Positions 1 to 8,619 of a stretch of DNA of 64,000 nucleotides are shown here, one piece after another (the first letter of the stretch is position 1; each line of letters begins with the position of its first letter). The DNA lies in NCBI GenBank assembly GCA_019509985.1, contig JAEKLF010000032.1, positions 124,001-188,000 of the forward strand, in the 5' to 3' direction. The DNA is from Burkholderiales bacterium (GTDB taxonomy: Bacteria > Pseudomonadota > Gammaproteobacteria > Burkholderiales > Burkholderiaceae_C). The notes under the pieces were generated by a model. The model ran no database searches. It had not been told where the DNA came from and saw only the letters and a list, made by a program, of their open reading frames with translations. The position numbers and the translations under genes are program-made.

Positions 1-447
1 CGGCTGGTCGACCGCGCCCACCTGGCGGCCCAGCCAGCTGGCCAGCTGGTCACGGGTCTGCAGCGCGGCGATGCCGTCCAGCAACGGCTTCACGGGCGCG
101 AGGCCGGCCTTGTCGATGGCCGCCGTGTCCACGAAGCTGGCGTAGTAGGCGCCGATCTTCTGCTCCGTCGAGCCGGCCTTGGGCCTGGCCGCGGCCAGGC
201 CCTCGACGAGGGTGCGCACGCGCTGGTCCGACAGGTCGCGCAGCCGGGCCACCATGCCGAAGGAGGATTTGTCCGCCGGGATTTCGGTGGTGGCCAGCCA
301 GTGGCCGTTGCCGGCGCGGAACAGGTCATCCTGCGGGCGCACGGCACGGTCGAGGCCGGAAAGGTCGAGGCCGGAATGCGACGCGGCAGCGGCCAGGCCG
401 GCGAGGGACAGCAGCAGGGCCAGGGCGGCCAGACGGGGAGTTTTCAT
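1..447 (-). CDS. M13 family metallopeptidase (PepO-like), N-terminal part
   Basis: Reading the minus strand from an ATG at 447 gives a signal peptide (MKTPRLAALALLLSLAGL) followed by an M13/neprilysin N-terminus: an SGLDLSGLDRAVRPQDDLF segment, then NGHWLATTEIPADKSSFG. This matches the 'P.DDFY.Y.NG.W' opening of the PepO family. The gene runs off the left edge, so the HExxH zinc motif is not visible. The product would be a secreted or periplasmic zinc endopeptidase. The call rests on the N-terminal pattern only. Confidence 0.75.
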   Translation of the reverse strand, partial: MKTPRLAALALLLSLAGLAAAASHSGLDLSGLDRAVRPQDDLFRAGNGHWLATTEIPADKSSFGMVARLRDLSDQRVRTLVEGLAAARPKAGSTEQKIGAYYASFVDTAAIDKAGLAPVKPLLDGIAALQTRDQLASWLGRQVGAVDQP

Positions 448-511
448 TGACAGGCGGCAAAGCTCGGAAGCCTGGCAGCCTATGTCAAAGACAGCGCCGT
501 GCTGAAAGTGA

Positions 512-1777
512 TCAGGCGGCTTCCGCTTCCGCCTGCGGGTCGGTCGCTTCCAGCTCGTAGCTGGCGGCCAGCATGGCCAGGCGGCCGATGACGCCGTACA
601 TGTAGAAGCGGTTGGGCGCGCTGGCGCCGGGCTTCTCGCCGGGGCGCGGCAGGTGGGGCGACTCGGCGAAAGCCAGCGGCACGTAGCTGGCGCCCGGGGT
701 GTTCAGGTTCTCGTCGATGCCGCGGTGGGCGTGCACGCGGTAGTAGCCGCCAACGACGTACCGGTCCATCATGTAGACGACCGGCTCGGCCACGGCCTCG
801 TGCACGCGCTCGTGCGTGGGCACGCCCTCCTGCACGATGACCTCCTGGCCCAGGTTTTCGGGCAGCGCCGAAGCCAGGCTTTCGATGTCCTTGGCGTCGC
901 GCACGGTCATGACGCCCTTGCCGTAGCTGCCCACGTCGCTCTTGATGATGACGAAGGGCTTCTCGTTGATGCCGTATTCCTTGTACTTGCGGCGCACCTT
1001 GGTGAGCTGCGCGTCGGCGGCGGTCTGCAGCGCGTCCAGGCCCTTCTTGCCGTGCAGGTCGACACTGGCGAACATCGGCGTGATGAGCCAGGGGTCCATG
1101 CCCAGCAGCTTGCCGAAGCGCTTGGCCACTTCCTCGTAGGCGCGGAAATGCTGGCTCTTGCGCCGCACCGTCCAGCCGGCGTGCAGCGGCGGCAGCAGGT
1201 ATTGCTCGTGCAGGCCCATCAGCTGCGGCGGCGTGCCGGCGGAGAGGTCGTTGTTGAGCAGGATGGTGCAGGGGTCGAAGCCCTTGAGCATCAAGCGGCC
1301 GCGCTTGCGCACCAGCGGCTCGACGACCAGGCCCTCGCCGTTGGCCATGCGCAGCTCGGTGGGCTCGGTGATGCCGGTATCCAGGGTGCCGAAGCGCACG
1401 TTCAGGCCGGCCTGCGTGAAGATGCGCGCGAGGGTCGCCAGGTTCTCCAGGTAGAAGCTGCACTGCGCGCCCGTCTCGGGTATGACGAGCAGGTTGCGCG
1501 CCTCGGGGCAGATCTTCTCGATGGCCGCCATGGCCGCCTGCACGGCCTGGGGCAGCATCTGGGCGGTGAGGTGGTTGAAGCCGCCGGGGAAGAGGTTGGT
1601 GTCGACGGGCGCCAGCTTGAAGCCGGCATTGCGCAGGTCCACCGAGGCGTAGAAGGTCGGCGTGTGCTCCATCCATTCGAGCCTGAACCAGCGTTCCGTC
1701 GCCGGCATGGATTCCAGGATGCGAGCCTCGAGCTCGTTGATGGGCCCGTTCAGGGCAGTGATCAGATGGGGAACCAT
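512..1777 (-). CDS. gshA: Glutamate--cysteine ligase (proteobacterial type)
   Basis: A 421-residue cytosolic protein that begins MVPHLITALNGPINELEARI and contains segments such as FVIIKSDVGSYGKGVMTV and YRVHAHRGIDENLNTPG. These are characteristic of the single-domain glutamate-cysteine ligase of Acidithiobacillus and Burkholderiales, which is unrelated in length to E. coli GshA. It joins glutamate and cysteine with ATP, the first step of glutathione synthesis. The length fits this family. It is transcribed away from the amtB operon, and no gshB is in the window. The recognition is from sequence pattern and no search was run. Confidence 0.85.
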   Translation of the reverse strand: MVPHLITALNGPINELEARILESMPATERWFRLEWMEHTPTFYASVDLRNAGFKLAPVDTNLFPGGFNHLTAQMLPQAVQAAMAAIEKICPEARNLLVIPETGAQCSFYLENLATLARIFTQAGLNVRFGTLDTGITEPTELRMANGEGLVVEPLVRKRGRLMLKGFDPCTILLNNDLSAGTPPQLMGLHEQYLLPPLHAGWTVRRKSQHFRAYEEVAKRFGKLLGMDPWLITPMFASVDLHGKKGLDALQTAADAQLTKVRRKYKEYGINEKPFVIIKSDVGSYGKGVMTVRDAKDIESLASALPENLGQEVIVQEGVPTHERVHEAVAEPVVYMMDRYVVGGYYRVHAHRGIDENLNTPGASYVPLAFAESPHLPRPGEKPGASAPNRFYMYGVIGRLAMLAASYELEATDPQAEAEAA

Positions 1778-1914
1778 GGCCGAATGATCTCAAAACTTGA
1801 GGTCGCACCATCTGGGGCCGGCTGGCCGGATCACAAGACGTCGCCCGGGACGTCGTCGGCGAGACAGGTCCGCGCCGCAGCCCGTCCAAGGCAGGAGTGC
1901 GTCGCGCGCGGGAA

Positions 1915-1942
1915 CAAAAAAGCCGCCCCGGATGGGGCGGCT
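1915..1942 (-). terminator. Rho-independent terminator after amtB
   Basis: A perfect 9-bp stem (AGCCGCCCC / GGGGCGGCT) with a short loop lies at 1921-1942. It is preceded on the plus strand by an A run, which becomes a U run in a minus-strand transcript. It sits about 45 bases past the amtB stop and would end the TorF-glnK-amtB message. Confidence 0.85.
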
Positions 1943-1985
1943 CCACTTGAGAGGCGGCCGGCTTTCGGGCCCGGCCGCGAGGAGA

Positions 1986-3518
1986 TCACTTGTGGTAGGC
2001 CGTCTCGCCGTGCGACGAGATGTCCAGGCCTTCGCGCTCTTCCTCTTCGGTGACGCGCAGGCCGATGGTCAGGTCGACCAGCTTGTAGGCGATGAAGGAG
2101 ACGATGCCCGACCAGGCGATGGTCACGAGGACGGCCTTGGCCTGCACCCAGACCTGGGCGCCGATGGAGTAGGCGTCCGGAGCGGTCAGCGTGCCGGAGA
2201 ACCAGTCCACCGGGAAGCTGGGGCCGCCGAGCTGGGGTGCGTTGAACACACCGGTCAGCAGCGCGCCCAGGATGCCGCCCACGCCGTGGACGCCGAACAC
2301 GTCCAGGGAGTCGTCGACGCCGAGCATCTTCTTCAGGCCGGTCACACCCCACAGGCAGGCGAAGCCCGCCACCAGGCCGACGACCAGGCCGCCGCCGATG
2401 CCGACGTTGCCGGCTGCCGGCGTGATGGCGACGAGACCCGCCACCGCACCAGAAGCAGCACCCAGCATCGAGGCCTTGCCCTTGAGCAGCGCTTCACCGA
2501 CGCACCAGGCCAGCACGGCGGCAGCCGTGGCAGCAAAGGTGTTCATGAAGGCCAGAGCCGCGGAGCCGTTGGCTTCCAGCGCCGAGCCGGCGTTGAAGCC
2601 GAACCAGCCCACCCACAGCAGCGAGGCGCCCACCATCGTCAGCGTCAGGCTGTGCGGCGTGAATTGCTCCTTGCCGTAGCCGATGCGCTTGCCGATCATG
2701 AAGGCACCCACCAAGCCCGCCACAGCGGCGTTGATGTGCACGACCGTGCCGCCGGCGAAGTCCAGCGCGCCCCACTGCCACAGCAGACCTGCCTTGGCAT
2801 TCGTCGCGTCAACGACGGCGGCCGAGGTGTAGGCGTCCGGGCCGGGCCAGAACCAGACCATGTGGGCGATCGGGATGTAGGCGAAGGTGAACCACAGGGC
2901 CAGGAAGGCCATCACCGCGGCGAACTTGGCGCGCTCGGCGAAGGCGCCAATGATCAGGCAGCCCGTGATGCCGGCGAAGGTCGCCTGGAAGGCCGCGTAG
3001 ACCAGCTCCGGAATCGCCGTGGCCTTGCTGAAGGTGGCCGCGTTTTCGAAGGTGCCCGCGAGGTTGTTCCAGATGCCCTTGAGGAACAGCCGGTCCGTGC
3101 CGCCGATGAAGGCATTGCCCTCGGTGAACGTGAAGCTGTAGCCGTACAGCACCCACAGCACGACGATCAGCGAGAAGCCGACCATGACCTGCATCAGGAT
3201 GGACAGCATGTTCTTGCTGCGCACGAGGCCGCCGTAGAACAGGGCCAGGCCCGGCACCGTCATCATGATGACGAGCAGGGTCGAGACCATCATCCAGGCG
3301 GTGTCGCCCTTGTTGGGCACGACCGCCGGGGCGGAGGCAGCTTCGGCCGGCGCGGAGGCGGCAGCGTCGGCCGCAGAAGCCGCCGGAGCGGTGGCGGGCG
3401 CAGCGGCGGTTGCGGCGGCAGCCACGGCGGAGGCAGGCGCCGAGGCCGGGTCCTGGGCCCAGGCGGCCGGCGAGAGCACGGCTGCCGCTAGGGCGAGGCC
3501 GGCGAGGAGTTTCTTCAT
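1986..3518 (-). CDS. amtB: Ammonium transporter
   Basis: A 510-residue polytopic Amt/MEP/Rh ammonium channel. The start at 3518 (MKKLLAGLALAAAVLSPAAWA) is preferred to an upstream in-frame ATG because it gives a cleavable signal peptide and a purine-rich ribosome site. A 70-residue Ala/Pro-rich linker follows the signal and precedes the first membrane helix of the core (WMMVSTLLVIMMTVPGLALF). Amt hallmarks include LFYGGLVRSKN, DFAGGTVVHINA and the late histidine segment FGVHGVGGILGALLTG. It is the last gene of a TorF-glnK-amtB operon, so GlnK is expected to gate it. Confidence 0.95.
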   Translation of the reverse strand: MKKLLAGLALAAAVLSPAAWAQDPASAPASAVAAAATAAAPATAPAASAADAAASAPAEAASAPAVVPNKGDTAWMMVSTLLVIMMTVPGLALFYGGLVRSKNMLSILMQVMVGFSLIVVLWVLYGYSFTFTEGNAFIGGTDRLFLKGIWNNLAGTFENAATFSKATAIPELVYAAFQATFAGITGCLIIGAFAERAKFAAVMAFLALWFTFAYIPIAHMVWFWPGPDAYTSAAVVDATNAKAGLLWQWGALDFAGGTVVHINAAVAGLVGAFMIGKRIGYGKEQFTPHSLTLTMVGASLLWVGWFGFNAGSALEANGSAALAFMNTFAATAAAVLAWCVGEALLKGKASMLGAASGAVAGLVAITPAAGNVGIGGGLVVGLVAGFACLWGVTGLKKMLGVDDSLDVFGVHGVGGILGALLTGVFNAPQLGGPSFPVDWFSGTLTAPDAYSIGAQVWVQAKAVLVTIAWSGIVSFIAYKLVDLTIGLRVTEEEEREGLDISSHGETAYHK

Positions 3519-3552
3519 TTGAGTGGTCTCCAAGGAGTGGGTGTGCGACGCG

Positions 3553-3912
<360 letters not shown>

Positions 3913-4668
3913 TTAGAAAGTCTTCTTCAGGCCGACGACCAGCGTCGTCTTGCCGAGGAACTTGCCGTTGGCGGGGCTGGCGTAGAAGGTCTTGTCGGCG
4001 TCCGTGCCGATGACCGCGCCGCTGACGACCAGGCCCGAGAAGTCCTTGGCCAGCGTCAGCGAGTAGTCGGTGTACGAGGCCACCGACAGGTGCTTGACCG
4101 TCTGATGGCCGACGTGCGGCGCCAGGCTCAGGCCGTCACCGAGGTCGAAGGTGGCCGTGACGTCGAAATAACCCGAGTTCTTGCTGTCGACGTTGCCGAA
4201 CAGGTTGGTCGCGCTGTGCGAGTACTTGGCCGTCACGGGGCCGTAGGTCAGCGCACCGTAGACCTCGAAGGTGTTCGCGTTGGCGAAGCCCGGCACGTTC
4301 TTCAGGTTGTTGCTGGGGTAGAGGTAGTACAGGCCGCCGACGTCCAGCGTCAGGCCCGGTGCCACTTCGGTCTTGTAGCCACCGTAGAGGTCGACCTCGA
4401 CCTGGGCATCGCCACCAGGAATGTCCTTGATCCACTTGATGGTCGACGCCCAGGTGCCGACGTAGAAGCCGTTGGCGGCCGCGTAGTCGATGCCGCCCTG
4501 CAGCGCGGGCTTGAGGCGGCTCTGGGAGATGCCGCGGTAGCGGTATTCGCTGACGGCGCCGATGTTGAACGACAGGGGGTCGGCCGGCGCGGGTGCGGGC
4601 TCTTCGGCAAAGACCGGCAGGGCGGCCGCGGACAGTGCCAGAGCGAGCAGCGAAGGGGACAACTTCAT
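3913..4668 (-). CDS. TorF-family putative outer-membrane porin
   Basis: A 251-residue protein with a signal peptide (MKLSPSLLALALSAAALPVFA). The mature start, FNIGAVSEYRYRGISQSRLKPALQGG, is typical of the TorF putative porin family (the 'gcw' family). Alternating hydrophobic/polar stretches and a C-terminal Phe (VVGLKKTF) fit an outer-membrane beta-barrel. The start at 4668 follows a strong AGGAGA ribosome site. It is the first gene of the glnK-amtB operon and is under the same sigma-54 promoter, which suggests a role in uptake of nitrogen compounds. The substrate is unknown. Confidence 0.85.
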   Translation of the reverse strand: MKLSPSLLALALSAAALPVFAEEPAPAPADPLSFNIGAVSEYRYRGISQSRLKPALQGGIDYAAANGFYVGTWASTIKWIKDIPGGDAQVEVDLYGGYKTEVAPGLTLDVGGLYYLYPSNNLKNVPGFANANTFEVYGALTYGPVTAKYSHSATNLFGNVDSKNSGYFDVTATFDLGDGLSLAPHVGHQTVKHLSVASYTDYSLTLAKDFSGLVVSGAVIGTDADKTFYASPANGKFLGKTTLVVGLKKTF

Positions 4669-4718
4669 GGCGGATCTCCTGTTCAAAGTTTGGGGGGATT
4701 GCAGTCCGGCGACTATTT

Positions 4719-4733
4719 GCAGCTTCCGTGCCA
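4719..4733 (-). promoter_or_regulatory. Sigma-54 (-24/-12) promoter of TorF-glnK-amtB
   Basis: The minus strand reads TGGCACGGAAGCTGC. The GG and GC pairs are 12 bases apart, matching the RpoN consensus TGGCAC-N5-TTGC with one mismatch. It lies about 50 bases before the first start codon of the operon. Confidence 0.85.
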
Positions 4734-4826
4734 AGCGTCACACCCGGCAGCGGTGCACGAATCTGGGCACGTCACGTCGGCTGGGCAGTCGCGCGCACCA
4801 AATTTGCGCCGAGTTGCGCGGAAATT

Positions 4827-4843
4827 CACACCATGATGGTGCA
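4827..4843 (-). promoter_or_regulatory. Probable NtrC binding site
   Basis: The minus strand reads TGCACCATCATGGTGTG, close to the NtrC consensus TGCACY-N5-GGTGCA. It lies about 100 bases upstream of the sigma-54 promoter, the usual enhancer distance. With the promoter it indicates nitrogen-starvation control of the operon. A weaker half-related site is at about 4753-4770. Confidence 0.7.
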
Positions 4844-4866
4844 AATCAGCAAAAACCCGAGGTGAC

Positions 4867-5205
4867 TCAGGCCAGAGTGAGGCGCTGATCGGGGCGCAAG
4901 CCCAGTTCCTGAACCAGTCCGGCGCGCAGCTCAACGGTGGCGTGGGCGCGCATGCAGGCCGCGAACCGCCAGGGCTTGAGGTGGGGAACGAGTTTGAGGA
5001 TGTGTCCGGAGCGGTCGACGAAGGCCACGTCCAGCGCCATGCGCATGCCCAGCATGTGCACCGAATTGCAGGGCGTGATCCACAGCCCGGCCGGGTCGTC
5101 GAGCCGGCGCACGCCGAGCAGGCCGCGGGCGCGCTGGTGCCAGCGATCGGCGACGCCGAGCCGGATGCCGGCGGGGCGCCCGTCGATCAGCAGCGCCGTG
5201 GTCAC
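4867..5205 (-). CDS. DUF192 family protein
   Basis: A 112-residue protein with the DUF192 signature: RARGLLGVRRL near residue 30, then WITPCNSVHMLGMRMALDVAFVD and a Leu-Val-Pro-His-Leu-Lys-Pro-Trp segment. The chosen GTG start at 5205 overlaps the tadC stop (GTGA), which implies translational coupling. The function of DUF192 is unknown. Members often sit at the end of Tad or secretion operons, as here. Confidence 0.8.
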   Translation of the reverse strand: MTTALLIDGRPAGIRLGVADRWHQRARGLLGVRRLDDPAGLWITPCNSVHMLGMRMALDVAFVDRSGHILKLVPHLKPWRFAACMRAHATVELRAGLVQELGLRPDQRLTLA

Positions 5206-6062
5206 AAGCCCGAGGACATGAACTTCATGACGATGGGGAAACCCAGCACGATGAAGGTGCAGGGAAAGATGAACATGATCAGTGGCCCGAGCATCTTGAC
5301 GGGCGCCTCCATGGCCAGCTTCTCGGCGCGCAGGAAGCGCTCGGTGCGGCGCTGGTCGCTCTGGGCGCGCAGCACGGGCCCGAGGCTGGAGCCCATCAGC
5401 TCGCCCTGCACCAGGGCGCTGACGAGGCTGGACACCGGCGAGTAGTCGAGCCGGTCGGCCATCGCGCGCAGCGCCTCCACGCGCGGCTTGCCGCCACGGA
5501 TGTCGCGCAGCACGCGGTTCACCTCCACCAGCAACGGCCCCGGCGGGCAGCGGTCCACGGCCTTCTGCAGCGCGCCGGTCAGGTTCAGGCCGGCCTCGAC
5601 CGACAAGGTCACGATGTCGAGGAAGAAGGGCAGGGACTTCAGGATCAGCAGGTTGCGCTTCAGGGTGTGGTCGCGCAGCCAGATGTCGGGGTAGAGGAAG
5701 CCCAGCGCGCCACCCAGCATCACGCCCACGCCCTTGGTCGAGGCGCTGGCCAGCACCATGCCGATCAGGCCGAAGGCGACGGCGCTGACCAGCTTGCCGC
5801 CGACGAACTGCTCGGGCGTCAGCGAGTACTCCTGCCCGGCGCGCTTGAGCCGCGCCAGCAGCGCGGCACGGCGCGTCGCGCTCATGAAGTTGCCAAAGCT
5901 GTTGGCCATGATGTTGACGACCGGCCACAGCACCTCGAAGCCGCGCGGCGGCCGGTCGCGGTAGACGGTCTCGGCGCTGCCGAGCTGCCGGTAGAGCTGC
6001 CAGACCGCATAGATCAGCAGGCTGATGCAGCCCGCCGCGCACAGCACGAACAGGAAATTCAT
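5202..6062 (-). CDS. tadC: TadC-like type II secretion F-domain membrane protein
   Basis: A 286-residue inner-membrane protein with a hydrophobic N-terminus (MNFLFVLCAAGCISLLIYAV), a cytoplasmic T2SS-F domain (around LLILKSLPFFLDIVTLSVEAGLNLTGAL) and two C-terminal helices ending GFPIVMKFMSS. It is the platform protein that works with TadB beneath the Tad pilus. Its start overlaps the tadB stop by 4 bases. Confidence 0.9.
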   Translation of the reverse strand: MNFLFVLCAAGCISLLIYAVWQLYRQLGSAETVYRDRPPRGFEVLWPVVNIMANSFGNFMSATRRAALLARLKRAGQEYSLTPEQFVGGKLVSAVAFGLIGMVLASASTKGVGVMLGGALGFLYPDIWLRDHTLKRNLLILKSLPFFLDIVTLSVEAGLNLTGALQKAVDRCPPGPLLVEVNRVLRDIRGGKPRVEALRAMADRLDYSPVSSLVSALVQGELMGSSLGPVLRAQSDQRRTERFLRAEKLAMEAPVKMLGPLIMFIFPCTFIVLGFPIVMKFMSSGL

Positions 6063-6919
6063 ACGTCGATGCTCACGATCTTGCGGATGAAGACGCCGCC
6101 CAGCATCAGCAGCACGCCGATGACGGCCATCGTGCCCCAGCCGTAGTAGGTGGTGAACATCGGCGTCATGGCGACCGGGTCCATCGCGTAGAGCACGCCG
6201 GCCAGGAAGATGGGCAGCAGGCCGACGACGATGCCCTGCAGCTTGCCCTGCGAGGTCAGCGCCTTGATCTTGCCCTCCATGACCGCCTTGGCCCGCAGCG
6301 TGCTTGCCAGCCGCTCCAGGATCTCGGACAGGTTGCCGCCCACTTCCTTGGCGATGGTCAGCGCCGACACGAACAGGTTGATGTCCTCCATGTTCAGGCG
6401 CTCGGAGAGGCCGCGCAGCGACTCCTCCAGCGGCAGGCCCAGGCGCTGCTCGCGCAGCAGCACCGAGAACTCCTGCGACAGCGGCGCCGGGCTCTCCTTG
6501 ACGACCAGCTCCAGCGCCGCCTGCAGGCCCGCGCCGGCCCGCATGGCGCCGGACATCATCGTCAGGCCATCGGGAAGCTGCAGGATCAGCCGGTCCATGC
6601 GCCGGCGGCGCAGCACGGCCCAGGTCACGCGCGGCATCACCGCGCCGGCCAGGGCCGCCAGCACGGCCATGAAGCCCGACTGCGTCACCACCCAGGTCAG
6701 CAACGGCAGCGCCACGAAGGCGGCCAGGTTCAGCTTGAAGAGGGCCGCGGGGTCGATGAAGACGAACATGTCCGCCAGCGACACCCGCGCCTTCTCCGTG
6801 AAGCGCTGGCGCCAGGTGACGAAGGCCGCGCGCCCCCAGACCATCAGCAGCAGCACCGCGCCGAGCACGAGCAGCGTCAGCAGCAGCTGATCGAAGGCGC
6901 GCTCGTCGACGGCAGCCAT
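6059..6919 (-). CDS. tadB: TadB-like type II secretion F-domain membrane protein
   Basis: A 286-residue inner-membrane platform protein. It has an N-terminal membrane helix (LLLTLLVLGAVLLLMVWG), a second hydrophobic pair near residues 60-90, the T2SS-F core LPDGLTMMSGAMRAGAGLQAAL, and a C-terminal helix pair. The conserved EVGGNLSEILERLASTLR stretch is typical of TadB. Its start abuts the tadA stop. Confidence 0.9.
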   Translation of the reverse strand: MAAVDERAFDQLLLTLLVLGAVLLLMVWGRAAFVTWRQRFTEKARVSLADMFVFIDPAALFKLNLAAFVALPLLTWVVTQSGFMAVLAALAGAVMPRVTWAVLRRRRMDRLILQLPDGLTMMSGAMRAGAGLQAALELVVKESPAPLSQEFSVLLREQRLGLPLEESLRGLSERLNMEDINLFVSALTIAKEVGGNLSEILERLASTLRAKAVMEGKIKALTSQGKLQGIVVGLLPIFLAGVLYAMDPVAMTPMFTTYYGWGTMAVIGVLLMLGGVFIRKIVSIDV

Positions 6920-8619
6920 CAGGCGCGCTTCCCCGAAGCCAGCACGTCGTCGAAGATGGACATCTCCAGCGGCACGCCGACGGCGGCGAGCTCCTCGTAG
7001 AACTCCGGCACCGCGCCGCGGCCGACGAAGTTGCCCACCGTCTTGTTGTTGGTGTCGCGGCCGGTCTGCACGAAGGCGAACACCTCCTGCAGCTGGATCT
7101 TGCCGCTCTCCACGCCGGTGATCTCGGTGATGGACGTGACCTTGCGCGTGCCGCAGGCGAAGCGCGTCTGCTGCACGACGATGTCGACGGCCGAGGCGAT
7201 CTGCTCGCGGATGGCGGTCACGGGCAGGTCCATGCCGGCCATCAGCACCATCACCTCCAGGCGCGCCAGCATGTCGCGCGGGCTGTTGGCGTGGGCGGTG
7301 GTCAGCGAGCCGTCATGGCCGGTGTTCATGGCCTGCAGCATGTCCAGCGCCTCGCCACCGCGGCACTCGCCGACGACGATGCGGTCGGGCCGCATGCGCA
7401 GCGAGTTCTTGACCAGCTCGCGGATGGGCACCGCGCCCTTGCCTTCGACGTTGGCCGGCCGGGCCTCCAGCGACACGACATTGCTGTGGTGCAGCTGCAG
7501 CTCGGCCGCGTCCTCGATGGTGACGATGCGCTCGTCGTCGGGGATGAAGTTGCTCAGGATGTTGAGCAGCGTCGTCTTGCCCGAACCCGTGCCGCCCGAG
7601 ATCAGCATGTTCTTCTGATGCACGACGCAGACGCGCAGGAACTCGATCATGGCCGGGCTGGCCGAGCCGAACTTGAGCAGATCGCTCGAATCGAGCTTGC
7701 GCTTGCTGAACTTGCGGATCGTGATCGACGGGCCCTTGAGCGCCAGCGGCGGGATCACGGCATTGACCCGCGAGCCGTCCTTGAGCCGCGCATCCACCAT
7801 CGGCGAGCTCTCGTCGATGCGCCGGCCGATGGGCGCAACGATGCGCTCGATGATGCCCTGCACCGCGCGGTCGCTGGTGAAGTTAACCGGCCAGCGCTGC
7901 AGCTGCCCGGCGCGCTCGACGAAGACCTCGTCGCAGCGGTTGACCATCACTTCGGTGATGCTCGGGTCGGCCAGCAGCGGCTCCAGCGGCCCCAGGCCGA
8001 TGGCCTCGTCGCGCACCTGCTCCAGAAGCATGTGGCGGTCCAGCCCCTCGGGCAGCTCATCGCCGAGCTTGACCATCAGCTCGCCGATCAGGCGCTCGGT
8101 CAGCTCGCGCAGGTCGGCATCCGCCATGCGGTGGGTGTCGGTGCGGCGCACGTCGAAGGCTTCGAGCAGGCGCTCGTGCAGCAGGCGGCGGTAGCGGTAG
8201 GTGACATCCACGGGCGGCGCCGGATGTTCGGTCGACTTGGCCGCGGGTGCGTGCGCCGCCGAAGGCGCGGCCGGCGTTGCGGCCACCGCGGCCGGCGCCA
8301 GCGCACCGGGCTCGGTCTCGGGCTGGCCCTGGCCGGACCAGGCCACGGCCAGGTCATGGCTGCCGATGCGCACCTGGTCGCCGACCTCCACGACCGTCGC
8401 GCCGCTGACGCGCTCGTCGTTGATGAAGGTGCCGAACGTGGAATCCAGGTCGCGGATATAGACCCGGTCGCTGGCCACGAAGAGCTCGGCATGGCGGCGG
8501 CTGACCTTCCAGCCGGGGATGACGATGTCGCAGCCCGCGTCCTTGCCGATCATGCAGCGCGGCCCGGCGAGCGCCAGCTCACGCCCGCTGCCCTGGGCCT
8601 CCAAGCGCACGCGCAACAT
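6919..8619 (-). CDS. tadA: TadA/CpaF secretion ATPase with N-terminal FHA domain
   Basis: A 566-residue ATPase that powers Tad pilus assembly. Residues 1-95 form a forkhead-associated domain (phosphothreonine-binding pattern: IGK near 24-26, SRRHAEL 40-46, a later FGTFIND). A Pro/Ala-rich linker runs from about 100 to 135 and the CpaF core follows. The Walker A motif GGTGSGKTT is at 342-350 and the Walker B/Asp-box region RPDRIVVGECRGGEALDML is near 410-428. The FHA fusion suggests coupling to Ser/Thr phosphorylation, since CpaF usually lacks this domain. It overlaps the CpaC gene by one base. Confidence 0.93.
   Translation of the reverse strand: MLRVRLEAQGSGRELALAGPRCMIGKDAGCDIVIPGWKVSRRHAELFVASDRVYIRDLDSTFGTFINDERVSGATVVEVGDQVRIGSHDLAVAWSGQGQPETEPGALAPAAVAATPAAPSAAHAPAAKSTEHPAPPVDVTYRYRRLLHERLLEAFDVRRTDTHRMADADLRELTERLIGELMVKLGDELPEGLDRHMLLEQVRDEAIGLGPLEPLLADPSITEVMVNRCDEVFVERAGQLQRWPVNFTSDRAVQGIIERIVAPIGRRIDESSPMVDARLKDGSRVNAVIPPLALKGPSITIRKFSKRKLDSSDLLKFGSASPAMIEFLRVCVVHQKNMLISGGTGSGKTTLLNILSNFIPDDERIVTIEDAAELQLHHSNVVSLEARPANVEGKGAVPIRELVKNSLRMRPDRIVVGECRGGEALDMLQAMNTGHDGSLTTAHANSPRDMLARLEVMVLMAGMDLPVTAIREQIASAVDIVVQQTRFACGTRKVTSITEITGVESGKIQLQEVFAFVQTGRDTNNKTVGNFVGRGAVPEFYEELAAVGVPLEMSIFDDVLASGKRA

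Noticed and set aside
1797..3491. A 564-codon plus-strand frame opposite amtB
   Set aside because: It is a shadow of amtB; the product is rich in Gly/Arg/His with no domain.
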